A stretch of DNA of 15,754 nucleotides from Antrodiella citrinella (Eukaryota; Basidiomycota; Agaricomycetes; Polyporales; Steccherinaceae), in the NCBI GenBank assembly GCA_004802725.1, contig SGPM01000484.1, positions 1 to 15,754 of the forward strand, written 5' to 3'. Shown here in pieces: positions 1-9,895 of the stretch. The notes beneath the pieces were generated by a model. It ran no database searches and had not been told where the DNA came from. It saw only the letters and a program-made list of their open reading frames with translations. The translations under genes and the position numbers were made by a program. Position 1 is the stretch's first letter; every line of letters begins with the position of its first letter.

Positions 1-126
1 CCCATGCAACAGTTGCAGTTGCAAAAACGAAGATTCGCCTCAATGCTGCGCAAGCGCTTATTCCTGTGGTACGGGACGTTCTCTGTGATGCGGGACTCTC
101 TCATACGGGATTTCACGCAAGGCTGA
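1..126 (+). CDS. Possible 3' end of a gene entering from the left edge
   Basis: The first reading frame is open from base 1 to a TGA at 124-126 (41 codons), beginning with a Gln-rich stretch (MQQLQLQKRRF) and containing several Arg/Lys and aromatic residues. It could be the last exon of a gene lying left of the window, or simply a chance open frame. I recognise no family in it. The same DNA carries four copies of a G-rich hexamer (see repeat), which argues somewhat against ordinary coding sequence. Confidence 0.15.
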   Translation, partial: PMQQLQLQKRRFASMLRKRLFLWYGTFSVMRDSLIRDFTQG

Positions 127-169
127 ATTTTGGCACGGGGTATGTTATTTTCTCTCTATGATACGGGAA
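68..169 (+). repeat. Scattered CGGGA motifs
   Basis: Four copies of (A/G)CGGGA occur within about 100 bases, in the contexts GTACGGGACG, ATGCGGGACT, ATACGGGATT and ATACGGGAAT. Two are preceded by a CTCTCT-type pyrimidine stretch. The spacing is irregular. They could be a cluster of transcription-factor sites or decayed short repeats; nothing more can be said from the sequence. Confidence 0.3.
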
Positions 170-779
170 TTCTCATGTGCTGCGGAAAATATTTTTTGTG
201 CATTTTGAACAGCATAATTTTACGTGTCCGTCCGCTATTGACACGTTGACGGTTCACCGTGACAGTTATCTACGAACTACTGGGACATTTCGAAGGTTGC
301 TCAGGTGAGTGAAGTACGCGAGATTATTTTGTTACTAACCACTATGCTCAGTAACATGCACAATAGGCTTCCCCGCACCGAATCCGATTCGCAGGCGTAG
401 GCGAACAGCACTCTCGCGTCCGCGTAGGCTTCGCATTTTTTGGTAGCCTTGGGCATCTCTCAACATTCGACCGGTCCTTGCAAGCCTTTCCAAGCGTCCT
501 CGTCTTTCATGCATCGTATTGACCCTGCCATGGCAGCCTGATTTGTTTTTTTCTTTGCACTTCTTCGTTCACGACACCGCTCTTTGTCTTACGACCTCCT
601 CACGACTACCAATACAAACGTTTTCTTATGAAACCTATCACTCCACCACTTCCACTTTTTTCCAAGGTGACGCTTCCACCATCACTCTTCTCACCGACGT
701 CGTCGCCGCTGCCGCTCACAACTCCTCTAGAATCGTAGTTCGTGATTGTGCGACTGCGCCCTGCCGAATTTTATCAACG
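127..779. other. Stretch without a recognised gene
   Basis: No convincing coding sequence is seen. An intron-like element lies at 305-351 (separate entry). A frame open from 519 to 860 starts at an ATG and encodes a Ser/Thr-rich sequence with no recognisable domain. It is more likely 5' leader of the tentative small gene starting at 780 than a gene of its own. Confidence 0.4.
305..351 (+). other. Intron-like element with perfect branch site
   Basis: A 47-nt segment begins GTGAGT, contains the exact fungal branch consensus TACTAAC near its 3' end, and closes with GCTCAG. All three splice signals are close to ideal and the length is typical of introns elsewhere in the window. The flanking sequence has no ATG-initiated frame that I can link to a protein, so it may be a 5'-UTR or non-coding-RNA intron. 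Strand and role are inferred only from the splice signals. Confidence 0.4.
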
Positions 780-1216
780 ATGGATCGGCCGCCTCGCTGC
801 CATTCGTGCAACAACCACTGCATTCCCTTCGTACAGCTTCTAGTAAGTACTATATACTAGTACCTCACTCAAAGAAAAGAAGTGAAATATTGACACTTAC
901 GCACGCCGTAAAATATAATACATAGCGAGAGCAACTGGTCAAGAGCAATGAACTTGCGAGTCGCGACTCGGATGAAACATTGAAAGCCGGCACCGATCGG
1001 GTTAAACGATGTAAGCGCGCCCTCTTGCTTGTACCTTTCTTTTTCTTGCTCTTGATCAACTTGAATCCTCTCAATGTGCTGCTCACGCCAGACGCAGTCG
1101 CCGGTCGTGCAGAACTGGCCGTGCCCACCTTACATGGACAACTATACAGTATACCACAAGATCTACTTTATAGTACTGTGAACGTGTTTGCCAAGCGAAG
1201 AATTCGGGTTTTCTAG
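780..1216 (+). CDS. Tentative small spliced gene, Cys/His-rich N-terminus
   Basis: One reading gives three exons: 780-842, 926-1010 and 1092-1216. They are joined by introns with GTAAGT...CATAG (83 nt) and GTAAGC...CCAG (81 nt), and would encode 90 residues. The N-terminus has closely spaced Cys and His residues (MDRPPRCHSCNNHC) that could be half of a zinc-binding knuckle, but no second half is visible. Exon 2 is charged and hydrophilic. I do not recognise a family, both introns are longer than others here, and the second acceptor is uncertain. It may instead be noncoding. Confidence 0.22.
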
Positions 1217-1352
1217 GACCAAATGAACGCCACCAAACTAGGGGCACCAGTGTCTGCATAGTATTAGTAATGTTGGGTAGCTTTACATCCATTCTATAAG
1301 TTTTCGTCCTCCCCCGGTCGCGAACTCCCCAGGTGTGCTCATTGCAAGAAGG

Positions 1353-2605
1353 ATGGGCTTGGTCGTACCCGCAGTGCTCCTGCGACACCCCCGTTACACC
1401 GTCCTCGTCGCCGTCACCTTCGTCATTGCCACGCTCGTCCTCACCGCGCCTTCCGCACCGTCCGTACTGCTGGGTTCTAATGTTGGACTTGGATCAACGT
1501 CGTCACTCAATTCGGAGTCATGGGTGGAAGATGCTGTGAGGGAGGAGGAGGTACGGTACGGAGTGATGTTGAAGGACAGGGCGGCGATGGTGAGGAAGTA
1601 TGGTCCGACGCCTGAGAGCGTGCAAGCGTACGCCTATTCCACTCAGTCAGTATTGTCTATTGTCTTCGGTGGTTGATTGGTTTTGTGTACGCAGGTTCCC
1701 TGAAGGTCTGCTTTACACGTTGTGTAGGTCTTTTTCTCATCTGGTACTTTAGATTTCGGATTAACACGGAAACATTGTAGGGGACTTTTATATACCATCC
1801 TTCCAATGCCCGCATCGCGTGGAACGGCTCGGGACGATGGGAGACGGTGGGAAGTGGGTATGCGGCTTCGAACGCGTTGCGAAGCAGCCAGAATGCGTGA
1901 TATACTCCTTCGGTGCGTGTGTTCTTGACTTATGCATAGCAACGTCCCTCATATATTCCTCTCTCTCTCTACAAAGGCATCAATGAGGAATCCTCCTTCG
2001 AAGCAGCCCTCCTCACGCGTAGCCCCGGCTGCCAAGTCTGGGGGTACGATTTCAGCGTGTCCAGATTCGGACCGGAGATCGAGTCCCTTCCCGCGCTTAA
2101 GTCGCGCTCACACTTCCACCCCTACGCACTCAGCGCACGCGACGCCCACGCACCGGAGGCGTCCCCACCGGAGTACACGCTCGCGTCACTCATGGCGGCG
2201 AACAACCACACGTGGATTGACGTGCTCAAAGTCGACATCGAGGGCGCTGAGTTCGAGAGTCTCGCGCAGTTTGTTGACGACTTCAGTGGTGGTAACGGTG
2301 TGCTGCCTGTGGGTCAGATGCAGCTAGAGATTCATGCGCGCGAGTGGTCTGGGTATGGCGATTTTGCGCACTTCAATGTGTGGTGGGAGAAGTTGGAGAG
2401 GGCGGGGATGAGGCCGTTCTGGACGGAGGCGAACCTGGTGTATCTGAACATCTTCAAGAGCGGGGTGAGGCCGGATCTTGTAGAGGTGCGTATTCAGTCC
2501 ATGTTAAGAAATCTTGCTCCGCAGCTAATGAGGGTGTATTGGCTGCAGTATTCGTTCTTGAATGTCAGAGGCGAACATGCCTTGGTATCTGATAAATATA
2601 ATTGA
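1353..2605 (+). CDS. Membrane-anchored methyltransferase-domain protein (METTL24/FkbM-like)
   Basis: Five exons (1353-1645, 1695-1723, 1781-1912, 1977-2485, 2549-2605) with all phases consistent encode 339 residues. The ATG at 1353 gives a short N-tail and one hydrophobic segment at about residues 14-32, which reads as a signal anchor, so the protein is probably type II membrane or Golgi/ER luminal. The conserved body follows: WDFYIPSFQCPHRVER (108-123), the glycine loop GDGGKWVCG (128-136), GYDFSV (174-179) and DVLKVDIEGAEF (233-244), the acidic motif typical of FkbM/METTL24-type S-adenosylmethionine-dependent methyltransferase domains. It ends with YSFLNVRG and a short tail. The 29-nt second exon is needed to build the WDF motif and is easily missed by gene finders. 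The last intron (2486-2548, 63 nt) is in frame with no stop, so retention would add 21 residues. Substrate is unknown. Confidence 0.85.
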
Positions 2606-3272
2606 ACACTGTTCACTGGATGAACGGATGAACAATGTCGATCAAAATTTTCCTACTTGAGAAGTTGGTCGACATTGCTTCTCCATTGCTTATCCTTAAT
2701 TTCTCTTCGACGTCTAGCCTCTATTCTACCACAAGTTGCTCGTTGTTGCCTTGAAGGTAACTCGGAGAACACCTTAGAACTAGGCGGAATGCATCCAGAA
2801 AGTGAGTACAACGCGGATTTCACAAGTGGGCATGGGACTCAGTTGCTTTCAGCCAATCAATAACGCACATAATTCTGCGAATCCGCCAACTTCCAGAACA
2901 ATGTGCTGTGCGGTCCTTGGCTTTTGTCCAGTGGTGTCCGCCCAGCCACTTCGGACTGCTAGTTTTCTGCCCGCATCTAAGAGCTGTGCTAATATATGTC
3001 GGAATGTCGGACGAACGCACGAAATGAACTTCCATATTGTTGACTGTCAGGAACGCAGTCTTCTGGAATCGTGCACACCGTTCATGCTGTTGTTACTTCC
3101 GTGACATGCTGTTCTTCATTGAAGGAAATATTCTCGAACATATAGCTGGAGACTACTTTGCCATGACTTGTCGATGGATGTGTGTCTGCTGTACGTCTCA
3201 TTCTTCTCAGACATGGTCAGACGCCCTCATACTTATAAACATGCTTCTCCTCGGTCAGCCTCCCCTCTGCAG
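2606..3272. other. Intergenic stretch, no gene recognised
   Basis: Several short frames are open on both strands, the longest about 100 codons, but none has a recognisable domain, a conserved motif or a coherent intron pattern. The stretch probably holds the 3' UTR of the methyltransferase gene and whatever remains of the 5' end of the decayed gene that follows. Confidence 0.4.
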
Positions 3273-5131
3273 ATATCCCTCGGGCCCCTTCTCAAGAGAT
3301 ATCTTCTTTCAATCGAACCAGACGTATCGTCCCCGATTATCAAATTTACGCTGAGTAGGTCCTCGTATGCGACCAAGTTCGTGCGATCTGGTACTCACTA
3401 TGCGTCTACAGCCAGATATATGGATTGGGCTACGGAATCCCATTGTGGTATGTCAATTGCACCTCAGTGACAGACGTAGTCATTCATGACATGTTCAGGC
3501 AACCTGCGCCTTTACGCTACTACGACAAAGCCAATATCGGGGATGTTGGATACATACGAGGAGGACAGTTCCATCTCCTCTTCAGTGCAGGATGCGCACT
3601 CGGGGATCGCGTCCTAGGACGTGATGTCCCTAGTGACTTCCGTCTTGTTGACCCACTACCCATCGAAGTATTCGGGTCTCAACCACGCAGACCCGGTGCT
3701 CTCGCCACGGACAGTATTGAGGTGTCTGGTGGTAAAGCTAGGATTGAGATGCCATGGATACTCACATACCTTCACTTTGTAGGCCGGCCTCCTTGGTATC
3801 CGCTCATGCTAAATTCAACTTCAGATCCAGCACAAATCAAGGAGCCATTCTTATGACAAAACACAAGACATCGGCATGACGCTCAGCGTCTCATATACTT
3901 CCGCGAGTACATCATCTCCAATTTCAGGTCTTGGGAAGTATTTGCCCGTAGCTAGGGCCACGACGTCACTGTTGAGGATTTCATCCTTGTTTCAGGATGC
4001 GATCTGACAGCAGACTTCACCATGTCAGCGTTCTCGCAGACTGGAGGTCGTCTCAAGATGTCGTTTGAAGTCGGTGCATCTACGGTCGCAAGGATGGGTG
4101 TATCAGGGTGGGGATCATGGCGATACAACCATCCTGTGTACGAGAATGGGGTCCACAGGAAACGGAGCCCAACGTCGTGACGATGACAGAACATGGAGAA
4201 AACACAGCTCCAGAAGACGACTCACCGGGGCAAAGTGACGACCTTCTACAATACCAGCATTGTGTATTCGTGCGAGGATTCTGTATATTCACGAGGGCGA
4301 AGGTCATCCGGAAAGTGATCAAGGCGGGTGCTGGCCCTCATGATTTAGGACCGGGCGATAAGGATAACTTGTCCGACCATCTCCAACCTCTTTCGTATGA
4401 AGACGAAGTGGAAGCTGTCTCTGAAAATTCAAGCCTCTCAGGCTTGGAAAATGGCAAGGGGTTGCACACCACATCCATAAATTTGCTCAAGGTGAGCTAT
4501 GGCAACCACTATGGCGCATGGTAAATGGATACTTATCAACCCAGTTCCGAGACCCGCTTTCAATTATCGCTCAGGATATCTTCGAGGTATGCTATCACAA
4601 GTATCTAGGCTCTGTAATGCTCCGACTGACTATTCCGTTTTTATTCCAGAAATCAAGCGCGGAGTTTGTTTGTGTTCATGGTTTGGATACATCCACCTCC
4701 TCAAGGCCGCGCAGTCATGCGGTTTGCATTTCCAGGACACAACATCGCTCCTTCCCATCCGTATACCCGATATTCACGAAGATGCAGGAGGAGGTATGTG
4801 TATTTATGTCGAAAATTCTGCAAGTAATAACGTAAGGCACACAGGCGCATGGCTCGACGTGAATATTGATGATGACGGCGTACGGAAGTGTCACGTCGAG
4901 TCTGGCCAGCCGTCAAACTCGGATACTCAGAGGAATTATCAGACTCAAGCAACAGACATGACATCTACAGTTTCACATGCGCCCGAGAATTCCGCACGAA
5001 AGACCGCTGGACAAAGTGATGCCACAATACATAGTCTCAAGAAGGAGTCGAAGGAGGGTAAGCCGAAGTCGAAGGAGGGGGAATCGAAGTGGAGGAAGAT
5101 GGCGCGAAGTGGACGCGGAAGGGGAGGATGA
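3273..5131 (+). pseudogene. Decayed copy of a fungal hypothetical-protein family
   Basis: I recognise a family of unknown function that is abundant in agaricomycetes. It is marked by GYGxPLW (here LGYGIPLWY), IGDVGYI...FHLLF, a STNQGAILM segment, EDxILVSGCDLT, a GSW segment, HCVFVRGF and AGAGPHDLG. These appear in family order but in changing frames. Readable pieces are 3273-3354, an intron 3355-3411, 3412-3723, a probable intron 3724-3782, 3783-3876, 3881-4140, 4150-4491, an intron 4492-4544, 4545-4586, an intron 4587-4649, and then 4650 onward. Lesions: a frame change at the TGA 3877-3879; an in-frame TAG at 3953-3955 inside the conserved SW...VEDFILVSGCDL region; a frame change near 4137-4150 before WGPQE; and probably another near 4690, after which LLKAAQSCGLHF continues to a Lys/Ser-rich tail ending at 5131. 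The N-terminal start was not found. Decay is the best explanation; assembly errors are the alternative. Confidence 0.65.
5041..5100 (+). repeat. Purine-rich imperfect 21-nt repeat
   Basis: TCGAAGGAGGG occurs at 5048-5058 and again at 5069-5079, with a third degenerate copy (TCGAAGTGGAGG) just after. The 21-nt spacing equals seven codons. In the frame of the preceding decayed gene it yields SKEG-containing heptads in a Lys/Glu/Ser-rich tail. The purine richness continues to about 5165. Confidence 0.6.
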
Positions 5132-5902
5132 AGAGGGAGACAAGGGAGGAGAGAATGGAGGATAAAGCGAGGGACGGGAGCATCTTCGCAGATATATTGA
5201 AGCAGCTGCCAGATTGCTAGCTCGCTAAATTCAGCACGGGGAACCGTGACCATATGCATACGTAGATATGAAGGGAAACATACAGTACCTCCGAACAAGT
5301 ACTGAGACCTGAGTGCCTATCGCAGAAGTTCATTTCTGTCAGAGGGGACATGTGGTTAACGTTGTCTATGATCTTGGTTGAGTCTTGGTTGCTTGAGAAC
5401 GGTGGAGAACCTTCCAGTTCAAATTCATGTTGTTAGTTAGGATGCACGCTGCTTTGCCCTTAAGTATATATACTTAACGTATAGTAGTCATCTTCTCATG
5501 CCAGTTCAACGTTCTTCAATCTTGGTGATCAAGCTGTATGCATGGCGATACAGATACAATGTAAAGGATAGAAGTTACAGGATGGATCCACGATGTACAG
5601 AGAAAACTAGCAGAAATTTACAAGCACAAGTTGCGAGAACATGCAATGGAGACATGTCCGTGGTGATGACAAGAGAAGACATCCAATGAATGGGAACAGA
5701 AGGGAACAATAGATGGGGCCGAGGCAGATGCATAATGGTACAACACTACAAGTAACTGCGATCGCGTCGCAGTCAAGTGAAACTTTGGGGACAACAGGTA
5801 CAAGTGAAAAGGAAGAGGCAAGCCAAATAATAAAATGGAACCTCAAAGCGGTCAACACAACACTCACGAATGGGCTCTTCATCGCTCCGTAGAACATCGC
5901 CC
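5132..5902. other. Intergenic stretch between convergent genes
   Basis: No gene is recognised between the end of the decayed plus-strand gene and the stop codon of the minus-strand DUF2415 gene. The right half presumably contains the 3' UTR of the latter. Short open frames on both strands show no domain. A perfect 18-bp palindrome (5460-5477) and a tandem CTTGGTTG pair near 5373-5391 are the only structures noted. Confidence 0.4.
5460..5477. repeat. Perfect 18-bp AT-rich palindrome
   Basis: TTAAGTATATATACTTAA equals its own reverse complement over 18 bases, and the flanking bases break the symmetry. It lies in the intergenic stretch between two convergent loci. It could be a protein-binding site, a structure in a 3' UTR, or chance in AT-rich sequence. 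Confidence 0.6.
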
Positions 5903-8214
5903 TCAAGCCCATGCCGAGTCTACCCACCAGCTCTTCTCGGCTCCTCTCACTCTCCATGTGCAAATCCCCTTCGCAGCCGCAACATACACATACTCTCCCG
6001 TCGGGTCAAAGCACAGCCCCGCCAGATCCTGTTCAACGTCCGGACCCGCCGTAGCAGCCGGCGTTTCTTCCTCGTCTTCCCGCGGTTGAGAACTGCGCCA
6101 ATACCGCCGAGACGCCGAGCGCACAACGGACAAGCGAGAGTACGGTTCGCTGTGTTCCCGCGAGGTGCGCTGTAGTGCAGGACGTGACAGGCGGAGAGGG
6201 TGGTCGGCGATATGAGAGGGCATGGGCAGACGGACGGTTGTGGTCGAGGTAAACGTTGACGTCGGTCCAGGTGTTGATAACGCTTGAACCGTACCTGACG
6301 ATGGCGTGGGCAGAGCAGGTGAAGCTGCTCTAGACGGTGTGTGTGACGAGAGACATTCAGCCTCATAGTCGTCGATGTCCATTTCGTCTTCTCGATCCCG
6401 GTCGTCTTCAAGGTCCTGTCGGTCGTCTTGAGAGCTCAATGTCGGATTGTGATATGATGGCCGTGTCCGGGCATGGCTTGTTCGTCGACTCAACAACCGC
6501 CTGACATCAGTCTCCACTTCCAAGTCACCAAGAGGTGGAATGACCACGATACCATCTACATCTGGGTCCTCGTCTGTAATATTGCTGCCATCGTCTCGGG
6601 TTCCCCGTACTCGACGCGTATGTCTCCGCCGTCGTGAGCTAGGGTCGGATATAGGTATTCGGAATGCGTCTTCCACGGCTCCACTGAGAAGCCGAATGCG
6701 CGGAGGGGGCGGTGGTACAGAAACAACATCTTGAGAGGGTGAAGCAGAAGTTACGCGAATAGGTGGAGAAGATGAGCGAGAGCGTGGTCGCGGGTGCCGA
6801 GACGACGTGTCAAAGTTGGGCACGCGTACGATCTCTTCGCTCTCGAAAGTGCGAGCGTCGACGACATGGAGTAATGATGTATGCTGCAAAATAATTAGAG
6901 ACGTCTAAAATGTAGACTGATGATGAGACACACCTCGGTGAAAGTCATCACTTCCCTCCCGACACCGTCTGGACTGAACTTGACACTGCGTACTCCCCAC
7001 CCAGGCGCATTCGAAATTCCCCTTGACCAGTCCCAAGGGGCATCGTACAGCCATCCTGTTGCGTTTCCATTACCATTCGCACGATCCGCAGAACGTCGGC
7101 TTTTGTCCGTTTGAATGACCTTCAACGGCTTCGTGCTCCGTACGTCCCAAACAACCACGACACCTTCCTGAGAGGCCACCGCGAACTTGGAGCCATTAGC
7201 CGAGAAAGCAGTAGAGAAAGAGGCAGCAACAGCGGAATTAGCGTGTGCATGCGGGTTATAAATATATGAAGGAGTGTTGATGTAGCTTGAAAGCGAGAGC
7301 TGGCAAATGGTTGTAAAAGAAATACGTGAACCTCCTGTAATACGATGGAGGTATATATCAGGAGAGTCGCCAACAGACAAGAGCGTGCGGCCGTCCGGCG
7401 ATATTGAGGCTATGCATTGGGTTAACTTCGAGCCGACCAATAGGCAATATCAAGAAGCTTACAATGATTGACTGGAACGTCAAGCTTCAGATGACCGACC
7501 AGAGACAGCCGCTGTGCACCGCTGTTCGACAGTCGGTGTGATATGGTGTTCTCCCCACCACCTCCTTTTCTGCGCAGAGCTACATCGTAGAATTTGACTG
7601 TCTTGTCATTGTTGCTTATGACTACCCGCGGCTCCGCACTACTCTCGTGTGACCCACAAAGGCTGAGAGAAGTCAGATGTACCGAGTTGTTGATGGAAGC
7701 TGGTTGATCCAGAACAACTTCAGACCGCCAATATTGACGGCTAAAATTTCGAGGAGGTAGCGAACTACCATCGTCGTCCTCTGGGGGTGACGAGGAACGA
7801 GAGTGGGAAGGAGAGGCATACAGAGACAGATGAAGTTCGGCCTCTTGACCACCCGCAGCGAGTAGGGTCTCGTCAGAATCGAGGGAAAGGGACGAGAGAG
7901 AATTTGGAGTGTACCCCAAAGTAGTGACACAACTAATTTCTGACTGTACTTGGGATGTTTAAGTTCAGGGACGCTTCAGTTATAGCATTGGCTTACAGTG
8001 GTGAGGTCGTGTTCGACTATCGATTTCCCCTGTGGATAACACACCACGCCCTTCTCGTGTGGGCATATCAGAACATCACGGAGTTGTCTGCAAAATAGTC
8101 AGTCATTCAGTCTCTCAAAACATGACAATAACGAGTCAATAAGTAGCCACTCTGATACAAAGATTCCTCAGCCAGCCATGAGCACTCGTAATAATAGAAT
8201 GACAACCCTCCCAT
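5903..8214 (-). CDS. WD40-like DUF2415 domain protein
   Basis: Minus-strand exons are 8214-8159, 8087-7997, 7943-7463, 7409-6934 and 6883-5903, with introns of 71, 53, 53 and 50 nt and consistent phases, giving 694 residues. The ATG at 8214 has a good context (GTCGCCATGGGA) and its frame needs the GTATCA donor to reach QLRDVLICPHEKGVV. Motifs in order: that N-terminal block (20-34), TLLAAGGQEAELHLS in the first blade, NNDKTVKFYDV, SISPDGRTLLSVGDSP (about 211-226), a WD-type FAVASQEGVVVVWDV, and WGVRSVKFSPDG...HTSLLHVVDART (about 347-379), the DUF2415 signature, which spans the last intron. Residues of about 385-640 are low-complexity, rich in Ser/Pro/Arg and Asp/Glu. The end returns to a WD-like blade, LCFDPTGEYVYVAA. 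The likely role is a beta-propeller scaffold; the family's function is not established. Exon 1 is the least certain part. Confidence 0.85.
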
Positions 8215-8892
8215 GGCGACGTCAAATTATGCTGCACAGATTCCTCCTGTCCACCACTGATCATTCAAGATCCCGGTGACCATGAATCTGCCAGAACGCG
8301 ACTCAAAACTCCCTTCTGGAGCAACAGCCATGGAGATCCACAACAACCGTCTTTTATGCAAAGCCTGCGGAGAAGATAACGATGAAAGACACGCACATGT
8401 GACCAATAGTGACATCTGTAGGAGCTGTTCCATCTGGCACCGATGAAGTCAGGAGTGTTGAGATCCCCCGAGCCATTTAACAATCGTCTTTGCGGCAAGG
8501 AAGGCGTCAGAGTAACGCCTTCGCAATGTCGACGATATAAGTGATCAAGAAACTCTGATTTAGATGACGACGGTTGACAATTTCGCGTTGGGGCCGGAGT
8601 CAGTGGGCGGACGAGTATGAAGCGGTAGGAGCCACGAATGGAGCTATTGCGGCCGAGCAATCTTTCGACGACTATCGACACTAAAACCGTCCGAGTTGAA
8701 ATAAGTGCTGCGAACGCTGAATTCAGCGGGAAGAGTGGGAGGTCCAAGGGAGGTCAAGTATTGCGATCCAAGTAGAATCCGAGTCGACAAGACGACCAAC
8801 TTGAAGTAGGCTCTTTGGGCGCGCTCCTGGACGTGTGAATATGTCGTGAGATTTGAGACGAGGAACGTTGGAGATGAGTTTCGTTGTTGCAC

Positions 8893-8995
8893 GACGGAAA
8901 CGACGACGACGAAGTCGGAAGAAGAGAGACGAAGGAGAGGAGAAATGAGAGAGGAGGGAAGGGAAAAGGGAAAGCCGCCCGGAGCCGGAGGGTCA
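8893..8995 (+). repeat. Polypurine tract
   Basis: The plus strand is strongly purine-rich here, with an uninterrupted 28-base purine run at 8947-8974. The complement is therefore a pyrimidine tract about 0.7 kb upstream of the start of the minus-strand DUF2415 gene. Pyrimidine-rich coding-strand tracts are common near fungal promoters, but the distance is long, so the link is inference. Confidence 0.55.
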
Positions 8996-9659
8996 TAGCC
9001 CAAGGGTCCGAACAGACGCCCGAGAGATCCTTCGTTCAAGTTGCCAGTGTCTTCTCCCGTTGGACCAACCTCAGCAATCATCCGAAATCTATACGACCAC
9101 AAACTGCCACCTATATTACTCTTTCAGTACGAGGAAGATCCCTCTAGGCTCGTATGCACTGTGCAGTGAAGTCGTAAGTCATGAGAGGTTGACAACGAAG
9201 TTGAACGGAAGCGGAAATACTACTGCCGGTGCGTGCTTGTGAAAACATACTCACAGTTGTGGTCATCACTGCCATGGTTCTCATGTATGATATAGCTTAC
9301 AGTTTCGCTAATCGCTGTAGCCGCTCCAACGGCATGTCTTGGGCCATATAGTACAAGCGAGCACAAGCTCCATGACTGTGCAATCCTGGCCTTAGAGTGC
9401 AGTTCCGGGCTCCTGAAAAGTCGGAAAACCGGCGGGGTAGATTTTCACTCTTGGTGTTTGTCGCGTCACGTCGTCCAGTGCGAGTCACTGTGTTCAATGA
9501 CGCGTGTAAGTTAGTCAATCTGAACTCAACAGTGTCTTGCATAGACCTGCGGATGGTCACCGGAGTGCCTCAAAGGCAGTCGTGAAGGCGTTGGCAGAGC
9601 CTATGGCCGCTGACCCAACCAGCCATCAGACCCGACCTTGAGCATGTACCGCACGCAAG

Positions 9660-9895
9660 TTGGCTTATTTATGCTCTTCATCCTTGATGGAAATACTCTC
9701 GGAAGCCGCTGCCGTCATTTTGATAATGTCCCCAGCGCAATCTTCATTCAGGATGTCTTTATCGGCGATACTTCTCAATTGGTCGGAGGAGAAAAGTTTT
9801 CACGAATTCGAGGTACGCTCAAGCTGCCCTTCGTCACCCTGAGGCGACCCTTGTGCTGACGCACCTATAGACTATGAACACTTGAGAAGCCCAGC
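9660..9895 (+). other. Weak candidate spliced small ORF
   Basis: A frame containing MEILSEAAAVILIMSPAQ runs to a GTACGC donor at about 9812. It could be spliced across a short intron with a GCTGAC branch-like sequence and a CCTATAG acceptor to a stop in the exon beginning at about 9870. The splice signals are reasonable but the protein is unrecognised and has no clear start. It may be a relic of a larger gene. Confidence 0.15.

Noticed and set aside
1083..1388. Open minus-strand frame of about 100 codons over the region before the methyltransferase gene
   Set aside because: It has no recognisable motif and overlaps the start of a gene with strong family evidence on the other strand.
2802..3104. 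100-codon plus-strand frame downstream of the methyltransferase gene
   Set aside because: Cys/Ser-rich with no domain, no neighbouring exon pattern and overlapping open frames on both strands; treated as chance.
3948..3995. Intron removing the in-frame TAG of the decayed gene
   Set aside because: It would delete the VEDFILVSGCDL block, which is the conserved part of the family, so the stop is more likely a real lesion.
8214..8280. Alternative start of the DUF2415 gene at the ATG 8264-8262
   Set aside because: That frame (MISGGQEES) cannot be joined in phase to the conserved QLRDVLICP exon with any visible donor, whereas the ATG at 8214 can.
8265..9102. Two long overlapping minus-strand frames upstream of the DUF2415 gene
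   Set aside because: They coincide with the polypurine bias that removes stop codons from the complement. The protein sequences show no motif, and they do not splice in phase to the DUF2415 exons.
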